From positions 62,001 through 126,000 of the forward strand of contig NZ_JAIBKA010000002.1 in assembly GCF_022603395.1 (NCBI RefSeq): a stretch of 64,000 nt of DNA, written 5' to 3'. Below are positions 36,142 through 45,766 of this stretch, piece after piece. Source of the stretch: Desulfoferrobacter suflitae. GTDB taxonomy: Bacteria > Desulfobacterota > Syntrophobacteria > Syntrophobacterales > Syntrophobacteraceae. How positions within the stretch are numbered: the first letter of the stretch is position 1; each line of letters begins with the position of its first letter. Under the pieces are notes generated by a model that had not been told where the DNA came from, made no database searches, and was given only the letters and a program-made list of their open reading frames with translations. Position numbers and translations under genes: made by a program.

Positions 36142-36810
36142 TCAGCATTCCCTTTCCGGCGCCGCATAAAGAATGTTTTTTGCAATATAACTCATTACAT
36201 CGTCGGGCACCAAGTAGCGGATGGATCGTCCTTCCCGCACAAGCCGACGTATTTGTGTCGAAGAAATCCCCATGCAAGTGTTTTCAATGAAGTGGATGGG
36301 CAAGAATCGAGGGTGAATGAATGCACTGGCCTGATCGTCCCATGCGTAGCCGGCTGAGATTTTTTTCCGGACGAATTCCTGCAGCAGCGCCTCGGGGTAA
36401 CCAGGCCGCCGCCCAACAACCATTCTCGCCAACTCGAACAATTCCCGATAATGCCACCAGGTATCGACTTCCATGAAACTGTCCAAACCCACCAGAAAAT
36501 AGAGCTGGGTATCTGCCGGGATGGTTTCAGTCAACTTGGTCAAAGTGACTACGGTATAGGATTTTCCGGATGATTTTTGCTCCAGATCGGAAAGCTCGAA
36601 CAGGGAATTACCACGGACAGCTGACTGCAGCATTTTCCAACGATGTTCAAAAGGGGTGATGCACTGCCCCCCTTTGTGGGGCGGGTCAGCTGCGGGAATA
36701 AAAACAAACCGGCTGAATCCCAAGAGCTCTGAAGCCTCCTCCGCAATTCTCAAGTGCCCCAAATGCACCGGATCGAAGGTGCCGCCCAATATGCCCAACC
36801 GTCGAGGCAT
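36142..36810 (-). CDS. nadD: Nicotinate-nucleotide adenylyltransferase
   Basis: 222 residues. It forms nicotinate adenine dinucleotide from NaMN and ATP. The nucleotidyltransferase motif GGTFDPVHLGHL is at the N-terminus, and SSTQIRRLVREGRS at the C-terminus completes the site. Flanked by proA (20 bases) and rsfS on the same strand, a common order near obgE. Confidence 0.95.
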   Translation of the reverse strand: MPRRLGILGGTFDPVHLGHLRIAEEASELLGFSRFVFIPAADPPHKGGQCITPFEHRWKMLQSAVRGNSLFELSDLEQKSSGKSYTVVTLTKLTETIPADTQLYFLVGLDSFMEVDTWWHYRELFELARMVVGRRPGYPEALLQEFVRKKISAGYAWDDQASAFIHPRFLPIHFIENTCMGISSTQIRRLVREGRSIRYLVPDDVMSYIAKNILYAAPEREC

Positions 36811-36830
36811 GTGCCATTACTCCCGACGCG

Positions 36831-38081
36831 TTATGTACGCAGCTGGCCGGCGCCCAGAGCAATGAACTTGGTCGTGGTCAACTCTTCGATGCCCATGGGG
36901 CCGAAGGCATGCAGACGCGATGTGGAAATGCCGATCTCTGCACCCAGGCCAAGCTGGTAGCCATCATTGAAGCGCGTCGACGCATTGACCAGCACCAAGG
37001 ATGATTGAACTTCCTGCAAAAATCGGTGTGCTGTGGCGAAGTCGTCAGTAACAATGGCTTCAGTATGCTGTGAACCATACTTGGTGATATGCCGAATCGC
37101 CTCATCCATGCTCTCCACCACCCGCACAGCCAATATGAGGTCCAGGTATTCAGCGTACCAGTCTTCCTCGCCGGCCGCTGTGCAGTCGGAGAGCAAAGCA
37201 CGGGTCCGTTGGCAGCCGCGAATCTCCACCCCTGCATCCCGTAGACTCTTGCCCACCTGGGGAACAAAACTTTCCGCAACCTCCCCATGGACCAAAAGAG
37301 TCTCCATGGCGTTACATACACCGGGGCGCTGCACCTTGGCATTCAAGCAAATATTTTCGGCCATCGAGAGATCCGCTTTGGCATCCACATAGACATGGCA
37401 CACCCCTTTGTAATGCTTCAAAACCGGCATGCGGGCGTTTTCAGCCACAAAGCGGATGAGCTCTTCGCCTCCCCGGGGAATCATCACATCAATGCATTCC
37501 TCGAGCTTGAGCATCTCCAAAACCGCCTGCCGGTCGGTGGTCTCCACCAGCTGGACGGCGGCTGGGGGAAGCCCAACAGCGGCAAGAGATTTACACAGGA
37601 TGTCCGCAAGGCACTTATTGGAATGAAATGCCTCCGACCCACCTCGCAACACCACCGCATTGCCCGCCTTGATGCACAGCGCAGCGGCATCGACCGTCAC
37701 ATTGGGTCTGGATTCGTAAATGATTCCAACAACTCCCAACGGGATGCGCATTCTTCCCACCCTGAGCCCATTGGGCCTGATCCACATGCGGTTCACTTCG
37801 CCTATCGGATCGGGCAGCATCGCAACCTGACGCAAACCGTCGATCATTTCCTTCACCACTTTTTCGCTCAGCCTCAGGCGGTCGGCCTTGGCCTGGGGCA
37901 ACCCCTTTTGCAGCGCCTGCCCGAGATCGATCTCGTTGGCCGCGTTGATGGCTTCGTGCTCTCTTGCAAGATTGGCGGCCATTTGCTCGAGGGCTTCCCG
38001 TTTGACCGAACTGCCTGCTTTTGCCATGAAATGTGCAGCCTCACGCGCACGCTCCCCCATCTCTCGAATTTTCTCACGCAT
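36831..38081 (-). CDS. proA: Gamma-glutamyl phosphate reductase
   Basis: 416 residues. It reduces gamma-glutamyl phosphate to glutamate semialdehyde with NADPH in proline synthesis. Seen: the Rossmann region [31 protein letters not shown], and the catalytic Cys in [17 protein letters not shown]. It follows proB at nine bases, so the two are an operon. Confidence 0.95.
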   Translation of the reverse strand: MREKIREMGERAREAAHFMAKAGSSVKREALEQMAANLAREHEAINAANEIDLGQALQKGLPQAKADRLRLSEKVVKEMIDGLRQVAMLPDPIGEVNRMWIRPNGLRVGRMRIPLGVVGIIYESRPNVTVDAAALCIKAGNAVVLRGGSEAFHSNKCLADILCKSLAAVGLPPAAVQLVETTDRQAVLEMLKLEECIDVMIPRGGEELIRFVAENARMPVLKHYKGVCHVYVDAKADLSMAENICLNAKVQRPGVCNAMETLLVHGEVAESFVPQVGKSLRDAGVEIRGCQRTRALLSDCTAAGEEDWYAEYLDLILAVRVVESMDEAIRHITKYGSQHTEAIVTDDFATAHRFLQEVQSSLVLVNASTRFNDGYQLGLGAEIGISTSRLHAFGPMGIEELTTTKFIALGAGQLRT

Positions 38082-38090
38082 AGCAGATCC

Positions 38091-39248
38091 TCATTCCATG
38101 TCACCGATATTACCAGTCAGCACAAAGTTATTTCTATGAATCACTTCATCGGAATGCTTGTAGCCAATTATCTTCTCTATGTCTTCAGTATGATGTCCCT
38201 TTATGAGCTCAATCTCGGCCGACTTGTAGTTGCTCAAACCGATGCCGACAATCGCCTCTCCCTCATCCAGGCAACGCACAGGCGCCCCGACACCGAAGCT
38301 CCCGCGCACCTCGGCAATGCCTATGGGAAGAAGAGACTTGCCATGCTCTTTCAGTGCCCTGACTGCACCCTGGTCCAAAATTATGTCGCCGGCTGGCTTG
38401 GGCAGATTAGCCAGCCACAGCTTCCTGCCCTGGTAGATGCGCTTTTTCGGAACAAACAGGGTGCCAAGCATTTCCCCTTGAAACAGCCGCAGAATCACAT
38501 CGCGCTCTCTACCCGGTGCAATGATCATCGGTATTCCGGAGGCAAGACATTTTTTGGCGGCATTGATCTTGGTCAACATCCCGCCGGTGCCAATCGGCCC
38601 CGAGCCTGAACCGGCGCAAGCCATAAGCTGCGCATCGACCCCGCGCACCAGCTGGATCAGGTTTGCCGAAGCATCCAGGCGGGGATCGCATTCATACAGC
38701 CCTTCCGTGTCCGTCAAATTGATCACGAGATCCGCCCCGATGAGGCCGGCAATCATGGCTGAAAGCTGGTCATTGTCGCCAAACTTGATCTCCTCGACCA
38801 CCACGGTATCATTTTCATTAATTATGGGCAATATACCCCAGTCAAGCAACGTTTCCAGAGTGTTTCGAGCATTCAGGTAACGATGCCGGTGCGCCAAATC
38901 TTCAGTAGTGAGCAGCACCTGGGCAACCAGCAGTTCGAATTTATTGAACGCCCCCTCCCAGGCCTCCATCAGAAAACCCTGACCGACCGCCGCCGCCGCC
39001 TGCTTTTGCGGGATAGTTCGCGGGCGCTCGGTCAGCCCCACCTTTCTCACTCCGGAGGCGACCGCCCCAGAGGTGACGATCACTATCTCCAGTCCCTTTT
39101 CCTTGAGCTCGGCAATCTGGTCGGTCAAGCGGTGGATCATGACCAAATTCAAGCCGCGCGGACCGGTCAAGACGGCACTGCCTATCTTGATGATCAAACG
39201 GCGGCATCGATCAAAGATGGTGCGGCGTTCTGCAGAATCCTGGGACAC
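38091..39248 (-). CDS. proB: Glutamate 5-kinase
   Basis: 385 residues, with an amino-acid kinase domain (IIKIGSAVLTGPRGLN; VIVTSGAVASGV; INENDTVVVEEIKFGDNDQL; GTGGMLTKINAAK) and a C-terminal PUA domain. It performs the first committed step of proline synthesis and is usually inhibited by proline. GTG start at 39248 with GGAG seven bases upstream. Together with proA it gives most of the proline path. Confidence 0.95.
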   Translation of the reverse strand: MSQDSAERRTIFDRCRRLIIKIGSAVLTGPRGLNLVMIHRLTDQIAELKEKGLEIVIVTSGAVASGVRKVGLTERPRTIPQKQAAAAVGQGFLMEAWEGAFNKFELLVAQVLLTTEDLAHRHRYLNARNTLETLLDWGILPIINENDTVVVEEIKFGDNDQLSAMIAGLIGADLVINLTDTEGLYECDPRLDASANLIQLVRGVDAQLMACAGSGSGPIGTGGMLTKINAAKKCLASGIPMIIAPGRERDVILRLFQGEMLGTLFVPKKRIYQGRKLWLANLPKPAGDIILDQGAVRALKEHGKSLLPIGIAEVRGSFGVGAPVRCLDEGEAIVGIGLSNYKSAEIELIKGHHTEDIEKIIGYKHSDEVIHRNNFVLTGNIGDME

Positions 39249-39395
39249 GTTGAAACTCCGTGAAGTCAGGCTGTGTAAGGTTGTTGTTCAGTCGACGCGA
39301 GTTATTTTAACAGTAAAATGGGGAAACACAGCAAACCAATTTGCACATGTCGACTTTGGGATCGTCCTGGGGCAGCTTGCCCCGATGGCCGAAAA

Positions 39396-40400
39396 TCATT
39401 CCACAGAATTGAGGATCTGCACCAACAGCTTCTGTAAGTCCTGCAGTCCCTCTCGTTGCAAAGCCGAGATAACGACTACCGGGTGCTTTGTTTGGCGATA
39501 GGCTGAGGCGATCGTCTCAATCGTTCCCGCATCCGCTACCAGGTCGGTCTTATTGAGGGCAATCACCCTGCGCTTCAAAACGATCTCCTGTGAATAACAA
39601 GCCAACTCATTCTCAATCTGGTTGAACGGCAGCAGGGGTTCCGCCCGGGGAATCCGTGAAATGTCAATCACGTGCAACAGAACTCGAGTCCGTTCAATGT
39701 GGCGCAAGAAACGTGTTCCCAGACCGACGCCTTGATGCGCCCCTTCGATCAATCCAGGAATGTCGGCCACCACAAAAGGGGGAGAGTCGGCATACTGCAC
39801 AACTCCCAGGTTGGGCACCAAGGTGGTGAATGGGTAATCGGCAATTTTCGGCCTGGCTGCAGATATGGCGGCTATCAGTGTAGATTTCCCAGCATTCGGA
39901 AGCCCCACCAGTCCCACATCCGCCAGCAGTTTGAGTTCCAGAACCAGTTCTTTGCGCTCCCCCTCGCACCCATCCTCAGCAAAGCGCGGAACTCGCACTG
40001 CGGAAGTGACAAAGCGCGCATTGCCTTTCCCGCCCGGGCCTCCTCCGGCAGCCAGCCACCGTTGACCTGGGTTGCTCAGATCGGCAATGACTTCTCCGGT
40101 ATCCACCGTCTTTACGACCGTTCCCACTGGAACTTCGAGTATCAGATCCTGTCCGCCCTTGCCGTGTTTGTTCTGTCCTTGTCCATGCTTGCCCGGGGGT
40201 GCAATGAAAGAGTGGCGGTAGCGGAAATCCAGCAGGGTGTGTTTACGTTCGGAAGCCTCAAGGTAGATGTCTCCGCCCTTGCCGCCGTCCCCCCCATCAG
40301 GTCCGCCACGCGGCACATATTTTTCACGGCGGAAGCTCACGCAACCCTGCCCCCCCTTGCCGGCCTCTAAGCGAATCCTGACTTCGTCTACAAAGCGCAT
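39396..40400 (-). CDS. obgE: GTPase Obg
   Basis: 334 residues. The Gly-rich OBG fold (EAGKGGQGCVSFRREKYVPR; DGGDGGKGGDIYL) is followed by the GTPase domain with G1 GLPNAGKST, G3 DIPGLIEGA and G4 NKTD, and G5 near ISALQREG. It acts in large ribosomal subunit assembly and stress response. It lacks the C-terminal OCT domain of some relatives. It lies downstream of rplU and rpmA, the universal rplU-rpmA-obg order, but with a 401-base gap that contains a repeat. Confidence 0.95.
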   Translation of the reverse strand: MRFVDEVRIRLEAGKGGQGCVSFRREKYVPRGGPDGGDGGKGGDIYLEASERKHTLLDFRYRHSFIAPPGKHGQGQNKHGKGGQDLILEVPVGTVVKTVDTGEVIADLSNPGQRWLAAGGGPGGKGNARFVTSAVRVPRFAEDGCEGERKELVLELKLLADVGLVGLPNAGKSTLIAAISAARPKIADYPFTTLVPNLGVVQYADSPPFVVADIPGLIEGAHQGVGLGTRFLRHIERTRVLLHVIDISRIPRAEPLLPFNQIENELACYSQEIVLKRRVIALNKTDLVADAGTIETIASAYRQTKHPVVVISALQREGLQDLQKLLVQILNSVE

Positions 40401-40599
40401 TGGTCACCCAAAAGTCTAAATGAACTGCTTCTCAAAAATTGCCGGGAATTTCATCGGATCGAATCGTACCACTCATCTTCGCGGGGAGAGTTGCCGGATG
40501 AGCCCGGCAGTTCCCTGTCAAAAACAGAGGAACTGCTAAACTGGGGAGACTATCGCATCCTAAGAGTGCTTAAGAAAATGATCCTGGTTTTCAGGCGGA

Positions 40600-40688
40600 C
40601 CGGGTTGAGCTGCTCAACCCGGCACAATAGGCGTTGGGTTGAGTCTCGCGAAACACATGACTCAACCCCCCCTGCACCAAAAACATTA
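40600..40688. repeat. Intergenic palindromic repeat, copy R1
   Basis: Starts with an 11-base perfect palindrome CCGGGTTGAGC-T-GCTCAACCCGG (40600-40622). The block AACCCGGCACAATAGGCGTT (40616-40635) then continues GGGTT. The block recurs at 43103-43127 at 22/25 bases, and the two repeats share CCAAAAACATT at 40677 and 43158. The rest of the rpmA-obgE gap (40401-40801) holds no gene that I can support. Confidence 0.65.
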
Positions 40689-40801
40689 TCTTCGAAACGA
40701 TCAATTTTGGTTGGGTATTGACTGTGCACACCCGTTGTTCGCAACCCTGATGCCGCTGCCTATCGATAATAGTTTGACCGCGGACGGCGCGCAAAAGCAG
40801 C

Positions 40802-41068
40802 CTAGTTGGAGCTGGAAAGCGGGTGAACACTGATTTTTTGGCGAGTCTTGTCTTTATATTCGAAGGCAACTATTCCATCAGTGAGGGCAAACAGCGTGTA
40901 ATCTTTACCCACCCCCACGTTCCTCCCGGCATGGAACTTTGTCCCCAATTGTCGAACCAGTATGTTCCCCGCACGAACAAATTCGCCGCCGTATTTTTTT
41001 ACTCCCCTGCGCTGCCCGGCACTGTCTCGGCCGTTGCGGGAGCTTCCTCCTGCTTTCTTGTGCGCCAT
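40802..41068 (-). CDS. rpmA: 50S ribosomal protein L27
   Basis: 88 residues, normal length. [20 protein letters not shown] is the flexible N-terminus that reaches the peptidyl-transferase centre; [19 protein letters not shown] and [15 protein letters not shown] follow. It lies 132 bases after rplU on the same strand. Confidence 0.98.
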   Translation of the reverse strand: MAHKKAGGSSRNGRDSAGQRRGVKKYGGEFVRAGNILVRQLGTKFHAGRNVGVGKDYTLFALTDGIVAFEYKDKTRQKISVHPLSSSN

Positions 41069-41200
41069 TGATTACTCCTTACGCTTGTGGATTCGCCGAC
41101 TCTCTCAACAACGAGTTCCGCCTGGACCGGCAAACCACATCATTTCCTCTGGTTTGGTTAACCACGCCACACAGGGTGGACGAACAGGTCATGCCCTTGC

Positions 41201-41551
41201 TTACAATTCTGCGGAAGCAGTCTCAGTTTGCTGTGCGCCCTGCTTATTGATGGCTTCAATCAGCACCGCCGTATAGTGCTGTCGATGCCCTTGTTTCTTG
41301 CGGTAATCCTTGCGTCTCTTGTGCTTGAAGACGATAATCTTTCTATATCGATTCTGCTCCACGATGCGGCCCTGAATGACCACATCCTGCACCACGGGCT
41401 GTCCGATTTGGACTTCGTCGCCGTCGGCCGCCAGCAGTACCTCGTCCAAAACCACCTGGTCGCCAATTTCGCCCGGTAATTTCTCTACTTTTACCACGGT
41501 TCCGGGTTTGGCTTCGTACTGCTTACCACCCGACTGAAAAATAGCATACAT
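41201..41551 (-). CDS. rplU: 50S ribosomal protein L21
   Basis: 116 residues. MYAIFQSGGKQYEAKPGTVV is the family start, and KHKRRKDYRKKQGHRQ is the conserved rRNA-binding end. The C-terminal extension (INKQGAQQTETASAEL) is slightly long. First gene of the rplU-rpmA-obgE run; an upstream terminator at 41618 isolates it. Confidence 0.98.
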   Translation of the reverse strand: MYAIFQSGGKQYEAKPGTVVKVEKLPGEIGDQVVLDEVLLAADGDEVQIGQPVVQDVVIQGRIVEQNRYRKIIVFKHKRRKDYRKKQGHRQHYTAVLIEAINKQGAQQTETASAEL

Positions 41552-41617
41552 GGGATCATCCTCCGACTTCTCTCGGTAACCACAAACCTTGTTTCGCTGT
41601 CCGGCCTGAATCTGGAC

Positions 41618-41644
41618 AAAAAAAGCGGCCCTTCACGGCCGCTT
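41618..41644 (-). terminator. Rho-independent terminator of the small cysteine-protein gene
   Basis: Stem AAGCGGCC/GGCCGCTT with loop CTTCAC (41623-41644), followed on the minus strand by a T-run. It lies 25 bases past the stop of the gene at 41670. Confidence 0.85.
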
Positions 41645-41669
41645 ATCGAATAATGGTGAAGGTCCTTTG

Positions 41670-41798
41670 CTACATTGTTGCATAAATTCCTTGCTTCAGA
41701 AGCATTTCCTGGTATTCTCGCAACTTCTCACAGTTCTCTAAACACTTGTTCTTGTCTTCATTGGATCGATCACAATCCCTGCAAGGGCTTTTAAGCAT
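41670..41798 (-). CDS. Small cysteine-rich protein, probable zinc-binding
   Basis: A 42-residue protein with CRDCDRSNEDKNKCLENCEK, then LREYQEMLLKQGIYA. Two CxxC-type pairs (C-R-D-C and C-L-E-N-C) spaced by nine residues suggest one Zn or Fe site, followed by a helix. ATG at 41798 has GAGGAGG six bases upstream, a strong ribosome site, and its own terminator lies 25 bases downstream. So it is a real gene in a single-gene unit, though the frame is open further upstream. Function unknown; similar tiny proteins occur in other deltaproteobacteria from memory. Confidence 0.75.
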   Translation of the reverse strand: MLKSPCRDCDRSNEDKNKCLENCEKLREYQEMLLKQGIYATM

Positions 41799-41946
41799 GG
41801 TGCGCCTCCTCTTAGAATTGTAATTCTTAAACGTCTTTGTATAATCAAAAGGACAAATCCATGTCAAGGTTTTTTTCCGGACTGATTTATCCCCTTTGCC
41901 TTCGCGCAGAACGCTACTTGATGAGCGACCCGAGCGGACCAACAGC

Positions 41947-42849
41947 ATGAAACCAAATGACCCCGGTAATTCCTTTGTGCTGTGGTCCATGGTGTCAGTA
42001 GGGATACTCTCTATTTCCGTGGCTTCGATCTTAATACGCATGGCAGACGCACCCGCGCTTTCCATAGCAGCCTTCAGAGTGGGTCTGGCGGCGGTTCTTC
42101 TGGCACCCTATTTCTTTTTGTGGCACGATAGAAAACAGGATCGGTGGAATGGCAAGACTATGCTCCTCACCACCTTATCCGGCGGCTTTCTGGCCGGTCA
42201 TTTCATATTTTGGATTCATTCCTTAACACTAACTTCGGTTGCCAGCTCGGTGACCCTTGTTAGTATGACCCCACTGTTTGTAGCGCTGTTTTCCTCCATT
42301 TGCCTTAAGGAAAAAGCTTCTCAACAAGTCATCCGGGGAATCCTGATCACGCTGGTTGGCAGCATACTGGTTGCGGGCACCGATTTCACTTTTTCCAAAG
42401 ATGCATTGCGTGGGGATATCCTCGCAATCATGGGCGCGCTCATGGCGGCCGGCTATCTTCTCTCAGGCCGTTTTGTCAGACGATCCCTGGGACTGACGGC
42501 TTATATTTTCGCCGTTTATACCGCAGCCGCTCTGATCTTACTGGTCTGTTGCCTACTGACGGATACCCCATTGATGGGATTTTCCCAGAGGACCTATTTG
42601 TTTTTGCTGCTCCTTGCAGTCATACCCCAGTTGATCGGTCACAGCACATTCAACTGGGCGTTGAAATTCTTGTCCGCCACCGTGGTAGCCGTCCTCATCC
42701 TGGGAGAACCGATAGGCGCTACCATACTGGCTTTCGTTTTTTTTGGCGAATCCGTTTCGGGCTTCAAAGCGATCGGCTTGATCACCCTTGGAACAGGTAT
42801 TCTCCTCTGTTCCCTGGCTCTCACGCCAAGCGGAAAAGAATCGGCATAG
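41947..42849 (+). CDS. EamA-family (drug/metabolite) transporter
   Basis: About 300 residues with ten membrane segments in two EamA repeats. The first ends near SGGFLAGHFIFWIHSLTLTS with VASSVTLVSMTPLF; the second has LIGHSTFNWALKFLSATVVA and VLILGEPIGATILAF. Members export amino acids, purines or other metabolites; the substrate is not readable. ATG at 41947 is chosen; the ATG at 41896 lacks support. It lies on the plus strand, divergent from the small cysteine protein. Confidence 0.88.
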   Translation: MKPNDPGNSFVLWSMVSVGILSISVASILIRMADAPALSIAAFRVGLAAVLLAPYFFLWHDRKQDRWNGKTMLLTTLSGGFLAGHFIFWIHSLTLTSVASSVTLVSMTPLFVALFSSICLKEKASQQVIRGILITLVGSILVAGTDFTFSKDALRGDILAIMGALMAAGYLLSGRFVRRSLGLTAYIFAVYTAAALILLVCCLLTDTPLMGFSQRTYLFLLLLAVIPQLIGHSTFNWALKFLSATVVAVLILGEPIGATILAFVFFGESVSGFKAIGLITLGTGILLCSLALTPSGKESA

Positions 42850-42894
42850 CTCTGGCCGGCGGCATATTATTTTCCACCCACGACCGGCTTAACA

Positions 42895-42923
42895 TTGACA
42901 ACTATTCATAAAAACAGTAGCTT
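42895..42923 (+). promoter_or_regulatory. Putative sigma-70 promoter upstream of yggT
   Basis: TTGACA (42895-42900), a 17-base spacer, TAGCTT (42918-42923). This is the same -35, spacing and -10 as the candidate promoter before mqnB. It lies 370 bases before yggT, in a gap (42850-43291) that otherwise holds only repeat R2. Confidence 0.4.
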
Positions 42924-43102
42924 GACTTCGATCATGGGATTGGGCCGACTCGTTCATGATATTGACGATTCCGTTCATGACCCCTGCGTCATGCAGGCGC
43001 AATACCGCCACGCCGGAATGGCGCTTGCCGGCCTGCGCAGCAGGCATCGCTGGAGTGTTTAACAAAATGTTTTGGCTTTCAATGGGGCTGGTTGAGGTAC
43101 GA

Positions 43103-43168
43103 AACCCGGCTAAACAGGCGTTGGGTTTCGTCACGCCCAACGCGTGAATCAACCCGACCAAAAACATT
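43103..43168. repeat. Intergenic palindromic repeat, copy R2
   Basis: AACCCGGCTAAACAGGCGTT followed by GGGTT, then TCGTCACGCCCAACGCGTGA and AACCCGACCAAAAACATT. It matches R1 over 25 bases and again at its end. The GTTGGGTTTCGT/ACGCG part also resembles R3. Confidence 0.65.
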
Positions 43169-43291
43169 TCTTGGAAGCTATAGATTCAGGTCGCCATAAG
43201 CGTACAGGCTGATGCATGACCACGCCACGTTGGATTCATGGGTAAGAGCGGCAAACATTCGGTTTAGATCCAGGATTTGAAAAGGTGGAAA

Positions 43292-43594
43292 ATGTTCGTC
43301 ATAGGTAATCTGCTTCTTGCATTGGCTAAAATTCTGCATTTATTGTTAACCTTCTATATGTGGATCATCATCGCCCGCGCAATACTCTCCTGGGTGAATC
43401 CTGATCCGTATAATCCTATCGTTCGGTTTCTCTACAATGTGACCGAACCGGTACTCTCTACCATCAGAAGAAGGGTCCCCATAGCGTTTGGCGGTATCGA
43501 CTTCTCTCCCTTGCTGGCCATTCTGGCTATAATGTTTCTGGATAATTTCCTGGTACCTTCCCTGGCTGGATTGGCCCTGCGCTTCGGAGTGTGA
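43292..43594 (+). CDS. yggT: YggT-family membrane protein
   Basis: About 100 residues with two membrane segments and the YggT motif WIIIARAILSWVNPDPYNPI, then RFLYNVTEPVLSTIRRRVP. Role in the membrane is poorly known; often near cell-division or pyrroline-5-carboxylate genes. ATG at 43292 chosen over the ATG at 43277. A Trm112-like gene follows after 132 bases. Confidence 0.88.
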   Translation: MFVIGNLLLALAKILHLLLTFYMWIIIARAILSWVNPDPYNPIVRFLYNVTEPVLSTIRRRVPIAFGGIDFSPLLAILAIMFLDNFLVPSLAGLALRFGV

Positions 43595-43726
43595 AGCTGG
43601 TGCGGTACCAGGCCGAGCCCATGACTGCCTCATCCCCGGGGCCAGTTAATTTCGACAACACCAAAGCATCGCTGAATTCGGTGCGCCGGCGGGTGCAAGC
43701 GCGCCAAACCAGACGGGAATTGGACA

Positions 43727-43900
43727 ATGAGTATAAGCAAAGAGCTGTTAGACATTTTGGCATGCCCCAAGTGCAAAGGCGACATCCGTTTGAATGCAAG
43801 TCAGGATGGCTTGATCTGCGATCACTGCCAATTGCTGTATGAAATTCGGGATGGTATCCCCATCATGCTGATCGAGGAGGCCAAACCTTTGGAGAAATGA
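43727..43900 (+). CDS. Trm112-like small zinc protein
   Basis: A 57-residue protein: MSISKELLDILACPKCKGDI, then a CDHC second pair and LLYEIRDGIPIMLIEEAKPL. This is the Trm112/YcaR family: an N-terminal CPKC and a later CDHC form a zinc knuckle. Family members often support methyltransferases or lipid A genes; the partner is unknown here. Reading frame, length and RBS-free start at 43727 were found by reading; no other frame here looks real. Confidence 0.85.
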   Translation: MSISKELLDILACPKCKGDIRLNASQDGLICDHCQLLYEIRDGIPIMLIEEAKPLEK

Positions 43901-43959
43901 CAATCGGATCACAGAAAAAATCCGATTGCGCAAATACTTCCGGATGGTGAGTGCAATTC

Positions 43960-44526
43960 ATGAGCGTGCCGCGGGAACCACAGGATGCGAAACTCATTGT
44001 GGGATTACTGTTTCGCGAAGTTGACGTTCAAATGAAGACATTGATTTCGCTCAACGAGCAATTTGGTCCCGTTGATTTTCTGACCGAGCCTAAATTTTTC
44101 GACTATACAAACTACTACCAAAAGGAGATGGGACCAACTCTTTATCGGCAAACGGCGAGCTTTGAAAAACTGATGAAACCGGAATTGCTGCCGGACATCA
44201 AGCTGTTCACCAACCAACTGGAAAAACGACTGGCCCAGGACCATTGCAGGAGAGTCAATATCGATCCCGGATTCCTTACAGAAGAGAGACTTGTGCTGGC
44301 CACAGGGAAAAATTACACCCATCGCATTTACCTGCGCGACGGGATTTTTGCTGATTTGACCCTGATCTATCAAAAGGGTTCCTACAGAGTTTTGCCCTGG
44401 ACCTATCCCGATTATCGGCGACCTGACCTGCTGCACTTCCTCGGTGTGCTGCGTCAGAAACTCCGCTATCAGCGCACCCAACGATTACCGAGGAGCGCCC
44501 CCAGGGAGCAGGGAGATTTTCCGTGA
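43960..44526 (+). CDS. DUF4416-family protein
   Basis: 188 residues. Family-like motifs: AKLIVGLLFREVDVQMKTLI, FDYTNYYQKEMGPTLYRQTA, RRVNIDPGFLTEERLVLATG, KNYTHRIYLRDGIFADLTL and LPWTYPDYR. Function unknown. It overlaps yicC by four bases (GTGA), so translation is probably coupled, a gene order seen in other deltaproteobacteria. Confidence 0.85.
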   Translation: MSVPREPQDAKLIVGLLFREVDVQMKTLISLNEQFGPVDFLTEPKFFDYTNYYQKEMGPTLYRQTASFEKLMKPELLPDIKLFTNQLEKRLAQDHCRRVNIDPGFLTEERLVLATGKNYTHRIYLRDGIFADLTLIYQKGSYRVLPWTYPDYRRPDLLHFLGVLRQKLRYQRTQRLPRSAPREQGDFP

Positions 44527-45404
44527 TTTGCAGCATGACAGCTTTTGCGAGGGTGCAGCGCGAGTCGTCCGGATATGCCGTAACGGTCGAGGTTAAGACG
44601 CTCAACAGCCGCAATCTGGATATTGTGGTTCGGATTGGCAAGAACTACTCTGATCTGGAAGCGGTCATCCGAAAGCAGATTTCGCGAGCGTTTCGCCGCG
44701 GTCGCGTGGAGGTTTCCGTTCAAATTGAACCCACTTCCGTCGAGCAAAAAGCGCCGCATATCAACTTGGAAATCGCCACATTGTACTGGCAACAACTCCA
44801 GGACTTGCATGCGCAGCTGCCCGCAAGCGATGCCCCCAGACTCGGCGATCTCCTCAGCATCCCCTATCTTTTCGAAGCCCAAAAGGAAATTGTTGATCAT
44901 GATACTTTAAAAGAGGTTTTGAACGATGCTCTTGGTGAAGCCGTTCGGCAAATTGTCGCGATGCGAACGAGAGAGGGCGTGTCCCTGTTCCAGGACTGCC
45001 AGGATCGCTTGTCTGCCCTGAACCGAGAACTTGCGTTTGTGGCGGAGCGCAAGCAGGAAGTATTGCTGGAGTATCAAAGCCGCATCCGGGACAGAATCAA
45101 GGAGTTGCTTGGCGAAACCGAGGTTGACGAAAATCGACTTTTGCAGGAGGTTGCTTACTTTGCTGAACGGTCGGATATCAATGAGGAAATTGTTCGACTG
45201 CAGAGTCACCTGCAACAGTTCGACGGTTTGCTTCGGAGTTCGCAACCGGCTGACGGCAGAAGACTGGATTTCCTGACCCAGGAACTGCACAGAGAAGTCA
45301 ATACCATCGGCAGCAAGACGGGAGATCTCGAGACCATTCAAAGCATCGTAAGGATGAAGGGCGAGATAGGCAAATTGCGCGAACAGGTTCAAAACATTGA
45401 ATAA
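44523..45404 (+). CDS. yicC: YicC-family endoribonuclease
   Basis: 293 residues. The N-terminus ICSMTAFARVQRESSGYAVT and the C-terminus DFLTQELHREVNTIGSKTGD are the family ends; ALRQ-like helices lie between. YicC proteins cut RNA and take part in stress or late-growth regulation. GTG at 44523 gives the family start M-I-x-S-M-T and overlaps DUF4416. It leads into remA and gmk, the usual context. Confidence 0.92.
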   Translation: MICSMTAFARVQRESSGYAVTVEVKTLNSRNLDIVVRIGKNYSDLEAVIRKQISRAFRRGRVEVSVQIEPTSVEQKAPHINLEIATLYWQQLQDLHAQLPASDAPRLGDLLSIPYLFEAQKEIVDHDTLKEVLNDALGEAVRQIVAMRTREGVSLFQDCQDRLSALNRELAFVAERKQEVLLEYQSRIRDRIKELLGETEVDENRLLQEVAYFAERSDINEEIVRLQSHLQQFDGLLRSSQPADGRRLDFLTQELHREVNTIGSKTGDLETIQSIVRMKGEIGKLREQVQNIE

Positions 45405-45478
45405 GCTCTGCCAATAATGGCCGCTTCACATGACTGAAAACAGCATTGAACTCTTTCCAGGATCAAATTGAGGTCTAT

Positions 45479-45766
45479 ATGGACAGGAAACTACTCAATA
45501 TCGGCTTCGGGAATACTGTGGTGGCGGACCGCATCGTGGCCATTGTGTCCCCTGCTTCAGCCCCAATGAAACGGCTCAAGGAAGACGCCAAGCAGTCGAA
45601 CAAGTTGATCGATGCCACCATGGGAAGACGCACTCGCTCGATTATCATAACGGACAGCAATCATGTGATTCTTTCAGGCGTTCAAGCGGAAACCATTGCC
45701 CAACGCCTTCTTTCGGACAACTCCGTCAAAGAAGCCAATCTCCTCAAGCGCGAAAAAAGCAAGTAG
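45479..45766 (+). CDS. remA: RemA-family (DUF370) regulator
   Basis: 95 residues. [20 protein letters not shown] and [20 protein letters not shown] are diagnostic. In Bacillus RemA is a DNA-binding regulator of matrix genes; in deltaproteobacteria the role is unknown. ATG at 45479 is chosen. Its stop TAG is directly followed by the gmk ATG, so the two are likely coupled. Confidence 0.9.
   Translation: MDRKLLNIGFGNTVVADRIVAIVSPASAPMKRLKEDAKQSNKLIDATMGRRTRSIIITDSNHVILSGVQAETIAQRLLSDNSVKEANLLKREKSK

Noticed and set aside
40600-40622. Terminator after rpmA
   Set aside because: Perfect palindrome without T-tract, and part of a repeat family.
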